In this document: in pieces, positions 1 to 7,356 of the stretch
Numbering within the stretch: the stretch's first letter is position 1
How the letters are laid out: every line of letters starts with the position of its first letter
Assembly: GCA_020847095.1 (NCBI GenBank)
Contig: JADLCR010000009.1
Coordinates: 1-64,000 of the forward strand
Source: Oligoflexia bacterium
GTDB taxonomy: Bacteria > Bdellovibrionota > Bdellovibrionia > JABDDW01
DNA: 64,000 nucleotides
Direction: 5' to 3'
Translations under genes and position numbers: made by a program
Notes under the pieces: generated by a model
What the model was told of the DNA's origin: nothing
The model's input: the letters and a program-made list of their open reading frames with translations, nothing else
Database searches by the model: none

Positions 1-260
1 CGCCTCACACCAAGTCATGACCCGAATTGTTCTTCAGAGAAGTCACCCAATCCCCATTGCCTGCCCATTTCTTGACGACATAGTTAAGGGCGTTTTAACG
101 CGCTGAGAGGGGAAAAGCTAACGGGCGCTAAGTCGCTTTTCGCCTCACACCAAGTCATGACCCGAATTGTTCTTCAGAGAAGTCACCCAATCCCCATTGC
201 CTGCCCATTTCTTGACGACATAGTTGAGGGCGTTTTAACGCGCTGAGAGGGGAAAAGCAG
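1..260. repeat. Two 120-bp direct repeats, period 140 bp
   Basis: Positions 1-119 and 141-259 are identical except for one base (A at 86, G at 226), separated by about 21 bp of unrelated spacer. Read on the minus strand, each copy holds the same open stretch of about 29 codons ending in TGA (around 5-7 and 145-147). Its peptide begins NALNYVVKKWAG and ends NNSGHDLV. An in-frame TAA lies just upstream in both copies and there is no start codon. In that frame the single difference is synonymous (CTT/CTC), which suggests the unit derives from the 3' end of a real gene. The array may continue left of the window. I do not recognise the peptide family. Confidence 0.85.
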
Positions 261-262
261 CT

Positions 263-293
263 TAGCGCCTTCATAGCGCCTTCATTGCCTTCA
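263..293. repeat. Short 11-bp tandem repeat
   Basis: TAGCGCCTTCA occurs at 263-273 and 274-284 and is followed by a shortened copy, TTGCCTTCA, at 285-293. The preceding CTTAGCGC at 261-268 is the reverse complement of GCGCTAAG at 125-132, so the second 120-bp repeat copy is flanked by a short inverted repeat. No gene is seen in this non-coding stretch up to 310. Confidence 0.6.
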
Positions 294-310
294 CTTTCTC
301 TCCGCTTCAA

Positions 311-676
311 TCAGCTTAGGTTTTTTGGGTCGAAGTAGACTTCGTTTCGGGTGATTTTTTGATTGTGAATTTCGACAATGTCCACACCGTAAAACTTTTT
401 TGATTCTGACTCAGCCGATAATTGAGCTTCCCACTTTAAGACAAACCCTTTTTCATTTGGAAAAAGTTCAACCAAGCTCCACTTCCAATTTGGATAGATG
501 GCGAGTAGTTTTTTGAAATATCGGAATAAGGCGTCCTTCCCATGGATTCCCTGGGGTTTTGCCGGATCGAGATAAAATATATTGTCAGAATAAAACTCAA
601 TGAGGTGATCGGGCCGATTTCCTGACCAAGACTTGAGCCATTTTCCACAAAATTCCTTGAGATTCTGATCTTTCAA
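311..676 (-). CDS. SnoaL/NTF2-like domain protein
   Basis: A 121-residue cytoplasmic protein with no signal peptide. The early KEFCGKWLKSW helix, the HLIEFYSDNIFYLDP segment, the central KWSLVELFP strand and the WEAQL strand match the small cone-shaped NTF2/SnoaL fold, which spans the whole protein. Members bind small hydrophobic ligands or act as isomerases or cyclases, and the substrate cannot be told from sequence. The start is a TTG with GGAG about 8 nt upstream. It lies 30 nt downstream of the di-haem cytochrome gene on the same strand and is probably the last gene of that operon. Confidence 0.6.
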   Translation of the reverse strand: MKDQNLKEFCGKWLKSWSGNRPDHLIEFYSDNIFYLDPAKPQGIHGKDALFRYFKKLLAIYPNWKWSLVELFPNEKGFVLKWEAQLSAESESKKFYGVDIVEIHNQKITRNEVYFDPKNLS

Positions 677-706
677 AACTTATTCTCCGTTGCTCGTTTC
701 TACCAT

Positions 707-2167
707 TTAATAAGGCCGTTCGGCTAAGTTTGCCAGATAGGTTTCAATTTTCGAGATTTCCGCCGCTGATAAAATTTCATTTAGCGGCATGCGATCGGCT
801 CCTTTTGATTTCAATCGATATTTCATCTCTTGGTATAGAGTCCCGCGTGGGTATCCTCCCTTTTGTAAGGCCACTCGCAGTTGAGAGTCGCTATCAAATG
901 GGATCGTAGGGCCAGCATGATGATCGCCTGTATGACAACTCACACATCTATCGATTGGACGCGTCGCCTCGACCGAAAGGCCTTTTTGGGCATAGTAGCT
1001 CTTCCAATCATCGGTGGCCAAAGGGTTGGCTTTTAGCTCTTCTTCTCGCCGCTTATTAATTGATTCACAAAATTTTGCCGGCGACAGTTTTTGTTTCTTC
1101 AAAGCTTGAAGCTCAGGAGTGTCATCGACCACTGCTTCAAACAGTTTTGGCAAAACGTAACTCTCTACGGAAGAACCCGCTGCGGACTCGAAGGAATATG
1201 AATTTGCCTCTAAGCCACTTGCCCATTCTTCGAGAGAGATTCCGAACGCTTGAGAAATAACTTCGGCCTTTGCAATTTCTTCGGGATAAAATCGCTCAAA
1301 GCCTTTTCGGTTTGTCGTATTGTACTGATCAAAGTGCCGCGCGAGCCGGACCTTGAATCCGCGAGCACTCGCGCTACGAATTCCACTCAAAAGCTCTTCT
1401 GTGGGGCGAAACTTAAAACATCCCCTGAAACTAAAAAGCCAAAATTTATATTTTTCATAATTCGGGCTTTGGCGAATGAGGCGGATGATCCGATCCGCAT
1501 TGTTAAGTGAGATAAAAAGACCAAGCTCTTCGTTGGGGCTTGAATTGAACTTATAGTTAAGTTTTCGGCTTACAACAAATGGATAGACCGGAGACTTCGA
1601 AAAATCCCAATGTAAGTTTCCGTACCGTCCGGTTTTGGCATTTTTATTTAAAAACTCTTGGTACTTTTTTAACTCCCAAGTACCTTTTTGCATTTTTCCA
1701 TCGGTACTTCCGTATACCCCGGGCCAGAGATCGTAGGAGTCCCAAATGGGGCGCGGATCCTGACGATGGCAATGCAGACATTTGCTGTCGTTGAGATTGA
1801 ATTCATGCTTAGCGCCAAGTCGCCCTTCTGGAAAAACAATTTCATGAAACCGAAACCGTGACTCTTTTTGATCAAACTCCATCACCTCGAGCTTATCGAA
1901 GTTTTTCTGCTCCGGTGACCCGTTGAACGAGAACACGAGTTTTCCTCGATTCAAATAGACCAAGGCGCGCGGATTTAAAGCACTAGAACCATGGAGACTG
2001 CGGCTTTGATAAACGAAAGTGAAGTGCTTTTTGGACTCAGCCGGAAGTGCCTCTAGAAACGATTCGATTGTTTTGTACTCACCTTTTTGGATGAACTTCT
2101 GAAGATCCGCGAAAGAACTAATGGGAGTCGCCTGCGCCACTCCCATGAAAATCAAAAACCAAATCAT
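707..2167 (-). CDS. Exported di-haem cytochrome c-like protein
   Basis: A 486-residue protein with a short N-terminal signal sequence (IWFLIFMGVAQA). Two CXXCH haem-c attachment motifs are visible: CLHCH at residues 130-134 and CVSCH at 408-412. The 270 residues between them carry no further haem motif, so this is not a compact cytochrome. It resembles large periplasmic cytochromes of unknown role, and the haems imply a redox function outside the inner membrane. The last 40 residues (ending LANLAERPY) look like the closing helix of a cytochrome c domain. The start ATG lies 5 nt after the stop of the small membrane protein upstream, so the two are co-transcribed. Electron partner unknown. Confidence 0.7.
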   Translation of the reverse strand: MIWFLIFMGVAQATPISSFADLQKFIQKGEYKTIESFLEALPAESKKHFTFVYQSRSLHGSSALNPRALVYLNRGKLVFSFNGSPEQKNFDKLEVMEFDQKESRFRFHEIVFPEGRLGAKHEFNLNDSKCLHCHRQDPRPIWDSYDLWPGVYGSTDGKMQKGTWELKKYQEFLNKNAKTGRYGNLHWDFSKSPVYPFVVSRKLNYKFNSSPNEELGLFISLNNADRIIRLIRQSPNYEKYKFWLFSFRGCFKFRPTEELLSGIRSASARGFKVRLARHFDQYNTTNRKGFERFYPEEIAKAEVISQAFGISLEEWASGLEANSYSFESAAGSSVESYVLPKLFEAVVDDTPELQALKKQKLSPAKFCESINKRREEELKANPLATDDWKSYYAQKGLSVEATRPIDRCVSCHTGDHHAGPTIPFDSDSQLRVALQKGGYPRGTLYQEMKYRLKSKGADRMPLNEILSAAEISKIETYLANLAERPY

Positions 2168-2172
2168 TTAAA

Positions 2173-2580
2173 TTACTGCTCAGTTGGGACAAATTCCTTT
2201 TTAAATTCCATTGCCATCACGGCTGACAGCTTGCGCGTGTCACCTTGAATTTCAGGATTTTCGCTATAAACGCGAATAACCGATTCGGCCAACTTCGCTT
2301 CATCGGTATTCAATAACTTGGCAGTCTTTGTCAGCGCCGGGCCCGACCCCCTTACCGCATCATCGATAAGATTTGTGGTCGCCACCGCCTGGTAACGATC
2401 CCTCTGTGTGGATTCTGACAGTTCTTGAATCTTAGCTGTTGTGGAGCTGACTAAACATACGGGAAGTAGGATGAGACAAACGGCCCACATGCTCGATCCT
2501 GATGCCGAAGTCACCGTTGGCGTCAGCGTCACAGGGACCATCAGGCTTAACGCAACCACCAGCTTTAAAATTGAATTCAT
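2173..2580 (-). CDS. Small membrane-associated hypothetical protein
   Basis: A 135-residue protein starting at the ATG at 2580, preceded by GGGGGT at a suitable distance. An in-frame ATG 24 nt upstream is less well placed. A signal-like hydrophobic segment (residues 4-24) is followed by a second one (about 27-45, MWAVCLILLPVCLVSS). The hydrophilic C-terminal half is rich in Glu, Lys and Ala and ends KKEFVPTEQ. No family recognised. It is the first gene of the operon with the di-haem cytochrome and diverges from the hydrolase at 2635 with only 54 bp between start codons. Confidence 0.5.
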   Translation of the reverse strand: MNSILKLVVALSLMVPVTLTPTVTSASGSSMWAVCLILLPVCLVSSTTAKIQELSESTQRDRYQAVATTNLIDDAVRGSGPALTKTAKLLNTDEAKLAESVIRVYSENPEIQGDTRKLSAVMAMEFKKEFVPTEQ

Positions 2581-2634
2581 TTGATACCCCCTATTTGTTT
2601 CCAAAACTTCTACTTTTGTGTAAGTTTGGGGTCA

Positions 2635-3423
2635 ATGAAAATTATATTTGATAATCAGACAATCTGTAAGTTTCTTAAAAATCAAAGATCCTACTTCTTC
2701 AAATTTAACACCGTTTGGCACATAGCCTTGGTGATCACTTTAGGTCTCACAAAAATTCCGTTTGCTCTCGGCGTAGAGTGCGCCGGGCCCGTACGAGCCG
2801 ATATTAATGTCATTTATCTTCACGGCTTAGACACTCATCCGTCGAGCAAAGAATATGAAGCAACCAATCGCAAACTGTTGACGGAGCTGGCTCAAAAATC
2901 AAAAGACCCGAAATTTCGAATTGCTTTTCCTCGGGCCCAAATGTCCTGCCCAAACGATCGGTCCCTTCGCTGTTGGCCTTTAGGTGATATGGCCACCATC
3001 AAGCTCGAACACGATCGTCTTATCGATGAAACGAGGGTGTGTTGGCCCAACTCGACGGCCCCAAAAATGTTTGTGGGATTTTCGCGCGGCGGGATGTTTG
3101 TGTCCGCATTGAGCGAATCTTGCGTTGCCGATGCCGATTCACGCTTGGTGATTGTCGGAGCTGGCGCCCAGGACTATCCCCATGCCCCCAGCAAAGCCTG
3201 CAACCCAGTTGAAGTTTACTACGGCACTTTTGATACTTGGGGCTCGGTCCGGGCGCGCTCACTTTATAAGACGCTCCAAAACAAAGTGCCCGGAAGCACA
3301 ATTACTTCCTACGAAGGTGGACACATATTTACGGAAGATTTAATCCGCAAACTTTCCACCTGGCCCAACCCGCGCAGTCAGGCCACTGACAACGCGCGCG
3401 GAGCAACTTCAAAAATCAGATAA
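2635..3423 (+). CDS. Exported alpha/beta-hydrolase (esterase-like)
   Basis: A 262-residue protein. The ATG at 2635 is preferred over one 54 nt earlier because TTGGGGTC precedes it and the earlier start would overlap the divergent gene's upstream region. A hydrophobic segment near residues 29-46 is the likely export signal. Alpha/beta-hydrolase features follow: an INVIYLHGLD strand and oxyanion loop, the nucleophile elbow GFSRGG (Ser), a YYGTFDTWG segment that may supply the acid, and a late GGH with the probable catalytic His. The fold is clear, but the substrate (ester, thioester or peptide) is not. Several Cys residues fit a periplasmic, disulphide-bonded protein. Confidence 0.65.
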   Translation: MKIIFDNQTICKFLKNQRSYFFKFNTVWHIALVITLGLTKIPFALGVECAGPVRADINVIYLHGLDTHPSSKEYEATNRKLLTELAQKSKDPKFRIAFPRAQMSCPNDRSLRCWPLGDMATIKLEHDRLIDETRVCWPNSTAPKMFVGFSRGGMFVSALSESCVADADSRLVIVGAGAQDYPHAPSKACNPVEVYYGTFDTWGSVRARSLYKTLQNKVPGSTITSYEGGHIFTEDLIRKLSTWPNPRSQATDNARGATSKIR

Positions 3424-3693
3424 ATTTTCAATCGTGCAAAAATGAACAGTACACATTTCCCGACCCATCAGTATCACTATTAAATCACAGGATTATGGGC
3501 GCAACCTATTGAAACTACTATACTTTATTGCAATATGAGCCCTGATTTCAACAACGATAGAGGAGACGGCTGTTGTTGGATTTCAGACAGCTGATTAGCA
3601 ATTTTTGGCAACTCATGACGGCCCCGGGCTCAAATCAAATTTAGAAGGCTACTTTCTCAAAAATTGGGCACTTGATCTGCAGTTAAAAATGGC
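3424..3693. other. 270-bp gap with no supported gene
   Basis: AT-rich non-coding stretch between the exported hydrolase and the 532-residue exported protein. It holds one possible 23-codon reading frame (3573-3644, TTG start after GAGGAG), which is too short to support. No terminator hairpin or clear promoter was found by eye. Confidence 0.4.
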
Positions 3694-5292
3694 GTGAGAA
3701 CCATTTTATTATCCCTTCTTTTACTCTGGCCCTTGGCCATCAGCGCTTCAAGCACGAATTCGTGTGGCGACGACCTTTCAAGACTTTCAGGAATCAGTTG
3801 GTTTTCAAAAACTCCAATGGCGTTCTCCGACGTGCGCCAAAGGCTTTTGAAAACTTCTTTCGCAGGGGTTTTTTTTCAGCAAGAGTTTGAATCCCCCTTT
3901 GATCAAATCAGTCCCCTTGATTCCACTGGAAATCTTTTCACTTATTATGAGCCAAAATTAATTGATCCCGCCCTCGTCACTCAAGTGGTGAGTGAGCGAT
4001 CCAAAATTGGACAGTGGATGCACCGAACTCAAAAAGCATTTGGTTCGAAAGACTTCGATATTTTCTCACTCGATGAACAACTCAAGTATTTAGAACTACT
4101 AGCGGACAAATTTGAACGAGAATTTGGAGTGCAAACGGTATGGGGATCGGAAAGAGATTTTCTATTACTCGTGCGCAAACCTTCGGCTCCAAGCTATTTG
4201 GCTCTCAATCCGTCTTTTGAACCAGATTTCGGACAAATGATGATTGATGCTAAAAAAACGACGCTAACAAAACTTCAAATCACTCTTCGCCTTCCAGAAA
4301 TAAAAACAGCCAAAGATCAGCCCGCATTGAGTGTTGCCGAAACCACCCAGCGCGCTCAGCAAGTCATTGCGGCCACAGGACATACCGGCATGCACGAACA
4401 TGTATTTTTCCGCATTCCTCCAGAGGTGCTCAAGTCGCGCGAAAGTTCGATAAATCAGGTTCTCACATTTTTAAACCTTGTGGCCTTCACTACTCAACTG
4501 CACCTGTCGCGAGAGTTTTTAACGCAATCCGCACTGACTGTTTGGCATGAACACAAATCACAAAGGCTTTCTGAAATATTGAACCTTGAATCCGAAGAAC
4601 GAATCTCCCAACCACGATCCATTTACTCCACGAAAGCCGCAGGAATCGCCTTTCGCTATTGGGGTAAAACTAATGGAGATGCGTTAATCTCCCTTGAAAT
4701 CCGCTCTTTGCTTGCACCCCCCAAAAGAGCCGCAGTGCACTTTAAAGGCCTTGAAGACGGCGCTGTCGATCGGCAGCAACGTGACTTTAGGCTGCTCGAA
4801 GATGTCTTGTTAGCGGCGGCACTTATCGCTGAAGCGTTCGGGCAACGGAGAAATATTCAGCTGCCGTTTGAACCGCTTAAACTTGATATTATCGATTCAA
4901 GTCTCTTACGAAAAGCAGGAACGTCCATTGGATTAAGCGACGGAGACTATTTCGACGCCAGCACCGCTCTAAAGCTCATGAGTGAAATCAATCCCGAGTT
5001 CAAGACTAACGACGGCTACATCAACCCCAATCTTTTGGTTCCGTTTATTCTGGGAGAGAACTCAGGCATGCGTGTGGCGAGTCAGGCCTTTTTAAAAGAA
5101 TTTGCGAAATTTTCTTTAGAACTCAAACGAATCTCTGCTCACCCAGGGGCCAAAAGACAAGAAAGCCGCTATCTCACCCAACTTTTGTACGAGACCTATT
5201 TGGTTTGGGCCGAACACGCTTCGCCTGTTTTCTACACCCTACTTCAGCAGTTTATTTTGAATTTGGAACAGGTTCGATCCAAGCCGCTTTAA
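3694..5292 (+). CDS. Exported protein with amidoligase-like motifs
   Basis: A 532-residue protein with a GTG start and a clear signal peptide (LLLLWPLAISASS). I do not recognise a named family. Three spaced motifs resemble the glutamine synthetase/glutamate-cysteine ligase (amidoligase) fold: a strand with two acidic residues, QQEFES (E64, E66); GMHEHV at 232-237, matching the GxHxH(V/I) pattern; and R321 followed by SLEIRS at 333-338. The C-terminal 180 residues are mostly helical. If the fold is right, an exported ATP-grasp-independent ligase is unexpected, so it may have lost catalysis or bind another ligand. Its 3' end overlaps the convergent GH13 gene by 41 nt. Function is unproven. Confidence 0.5.
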   Translation: MRTILLSLLLLWPLAISASSTNSCGDDLSRLSGISWFSKTPMAFSDVRQRLLKTSFAGVFFQQEFESPFDQISPLDSTGNLFTYYEPKLIDPALVTQVVSERSKIGQWMHRTQKAFGSKDFDIFSLDEQLKYLELLADKFEREFGVQTVWGSERDFLLLVRKPSAPSYLALNPSFEPDFGQMMIDAKKTTLTKLQITLRLPEIKTAKDQPALSVAETTQRAQQVIAATGHTGMHEHVFFRIPPEVLKSRESSINQVLTFLNLVAFTTQLHLSREFLTQSALTVWHEHKSQRLSEILNLESEERISQPRSIYSTKAAGIAFRYWGKTNGDALISLEIRSLLAPPKRAAVHFKGLEDGAVDRQQRDFRLLEDVLLAAALIAEAFGQRRNIQLPFEPLKLDIIDSSLLRKAGTSIGLSDGDYFDASTALKLMSEINPEFKTNDGYINPNLLVPFILGENSGMRVASQAFLKEFAKFSLELKRISAHPGAKRQESRYLTQLLYETYLVWAEHASPVFYTLLQQFILNLEQVRSKPL

Positions 5293-7231
5293 TCACATAA
5301 ACACCATATGGAGCCAGGTGGTCCAACTCGATGCGATCGCCAAGAGATTTGATTTTCGTCGAATGAGAGCTCAGCTCAAGAAGTACCGCCGTGGAGTTTG
5401 CGCCAAATTGCCAATTTTTCAATTCGCGATGCCCAAGATTGATAACAATAAAAAACCCTTCGCTCCGATCGGTTTCTTGGCGTTTTAAAACAATGACTTT
5501 ATTCTCGTAATCGATCCAGTGTTCAATGTTTAAATCTTGGTTTGAAAAAGTGAACGCTGGATTATTGACGAAGAGTTCTATGAGCTGTGTAAACAAAGTC
5601 TGCAAGCTTTTGACTCTTGGATCGTTGCGATTTTCCCACTGCACACCTGGGTTCGTGTTGAAGCTTCCCTTTTGCATTAATCGCAACTGCGGCATATCTA
5701 GAAAATAAGAACCGGCCAACAAGGCCAATGCAGCGAAAGCACGAGTTTTTCCCTCAACAAAGAACGGGTCGCCGCCATCAACTAAAGAGGCAAAATACCT
5801 TCCCGTGGCTCCGCCTCGGTCATTAGACGCCTCGTCGTGATTCGTTAGGTAAAAGAGCCTTGCCGCTTCTTGCCAAGCCCAAGGATCTCTCAATGCGCGT
5901 CGTAAAATCTCCATATCGATTTCTTCGGTGGGCTTTTGTGCGAATTCTTTAATGAAATCAAAAAAATCTGAGTGGCTTCGAACATCCATTCCAAACCCAC
6001 CTTGATCCATGCGTCGCGTGACCCGATTATCCCCAAAAAACATTTCACTATTGGCCCAAATTTGAGGAGCGTACGCTCTAATTTCAGTCATGAGCTCTAA
6101 TAAAAACTGCTCACCACCCGGGGCACTCTTTATTCCGTCGTAATTATCCAGGCGAATGCCACCAATTCCGTAGTTTTTTATCATCAGCAGGGCCGCATCG
6201 ATGAGATAGCGGCGCACAAAGCGGTTCGCGTAATCGTATCGCAGTGTTTTCCATGGGCTTGGATCTTCTCCAAAAAGCTTTCGACCATCGGCTTTAATCC
6301 AACGGTGCAAACCAATGGGTTCAATATTGCGAACCCCCTCATTACCCCAATGAGGATAGTGACTGGCCACCATATCCATAACTACCGAAATCCCTGCTTC
6401 ATTAAATGCTTTAACCATTTCAGCAAACTCTTGTGGGCTTCCATAACGGGATTCGATCGAAAAAAGTCCGTAAACTAAATATCTTTTGTCCCACCGGCTG
6501 CCGTCGTCGCTAGCATTAAAAGGCAAAAATTCAATGGCGTTAATGCCCATCTTTTTGATTTCAGCAATGACGCCCGAAGTGCGAATAAATTCATAGGTAT
6601 GCTCAACAGAAGCAGGGCCAAATCGTCCTTCTTTTGGCCAGTGTCTCACCAACTCAAAAATTTCGATTTCGGTGGCGACCACAGGACGACCGCGCAAATC
6701 AGGAATCTTCTTGAAATATCGATTCGATGCAATTTGATCCAAATCCCAAAATATCGAATTAAGGAACTCACCCTCTCGCCCACTTTTTGAATTGAATGGT
6801 TTAGAAGAATAGACGGCCGCCGAAGGGTCCAGTACCTGCTCTCCGTTAAGCACGAGCCTATATTGATCTCCAGAGCGCCAACCCACTAAAGTTGCCGAAA
6901 AATAAGGAGAGTTAGGCTCCGGTTTGAGCCAAACAATCCGATTGCTATCCCATTGGTTGAAATCACCTATGACACCAATTTGATTTTGAGGATTGTCAGA
7001 AAGCACACGGAGTCTGATTTCAATGGGCGCGCCGTTGGAATTGCGCTTTGTGACCCTGATGCCGGTTTGAGGCTGAAATTTTTTGATTTGTTTCGTGGGT
7101 TTTAGACCGATTGTTCGGGTGGCCTCATACGAATCATTTTGAAGGTTAGACATGCGAAAGAAAGATTTGACGCAGTCGTCGGCATACAAATGACCTGATG
7201 CCAATAGCGCGCAAATAAAAATGATTCGCAA
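5252..7231 (-). CDS. Exported GH13 alpha-glucan branching-enzyme-like protein
   Basis: About 659 residues from a TTG start at 7231, chosen because GGAGGGGG precedes it and translation then begins directly with a signal peptide (LRIIFICALLASGHLYA). An ATG 48 nt upstream is the alternative. A CBM48-like beta-sandwich (residues ~70-145, IGVIGDFNQWD) precedes a GH13 barrel. Visible motifs are MDMVASHY (region I), GIRLDNYD with nucleophile D362, NSEMFF with acid/base E396, and LTNHDE (region IV). The CBM48-GH13 layout matches 1,4-alpha-glucan branching enzymes, which are normally cytoplasmic, so the signal peptide is odd. A debranching or amylase activity is also possible. It diverges from the GH15 gene, suggesting joint control of extracytoplasmic glucan processing. 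Confidence 0.75.
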   Translation of the reverse strand: MRIIFICALLASGHLYADDCVKSFFRMSNLQNDSYEATRTIGLKPTKQIKKFQPQTGIRVTKRNSNGAPIEIRLRVLSDNPQNQIGVIGDFNQWDSNRIVWLKPEPNSPYFSATLVGWRSGDQYRLVLNGEQVLDPSAAVYSSKPFNSKSGREGEFLNSIFWDLDQIASNRYFKKIPDLRGRPVVATEIEIFELVRHWPKEGRFGPASVEHTYEFIRTSGVIAEIKKMGINAIEFLPFNASDDGSRWDKRYLVYGLFSIESRYGSPQEFAEMVKAFNEAGISVVMDMVASHYPHWGNEGVRNIEPIGLHRWIKADGRKLFGEDPSPWKTLRYDYANRFVRRYLIDAALLMIKNYGIGGIRLDNYDGIKSAPGGEQFLLELMTEIRAYAPQIWANSEMFFGDNRVTRRMDQGGFGMDVRSHSDFFDFIKEFAQKPTEEIDMEILRRALRDPWAWQEAARLFYLTNHDEASNDRGGATGRYFASLVDGGDPFFVEGKTRAFAALALLAGSYFLDMPQLRLMQKGSFNTNPGVQWENRNDPRVKSLQTLFTQLIELFVNNPAFTFSNQDLNIEHWIDYENKVIVLKRQETDRSEGFFIVINLGHRELKNWQFGANSTAVLLELSSHSTKIKSLGDRIELDHLAPYGVYVIKAAWIEPVPNSK

Positions 7232-7356
7232 CTTCCCCCTCCACTTTTGTGAAGCAACCTTTACTGATCGCCGTTGCATATGGTCAAGCTCAAATTCGTT
7301 GACACCGTGAGACTTTCAAAACATATTGCCAGCAATTCAAAAATTCTGGGGTGATC

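Noticed and set aside
17-246. Plus-strand 29-codon frames (ATG at 17 and 157) in the repeats
   Set aside because: Their single difference is non-synonymous (Lys to Glu), while it is silent in the minus-strand frame, and no ribosome site is seen.
1-260. CRISPR array or insertion element
   Set aside because: Only two 120-bp units with a 21-bp spacer, no transposase and no cas genes.
3573-3644. 23-codon frame after GAGGAG
   Set aside because: Too short, TTG start, no conservation evidence.
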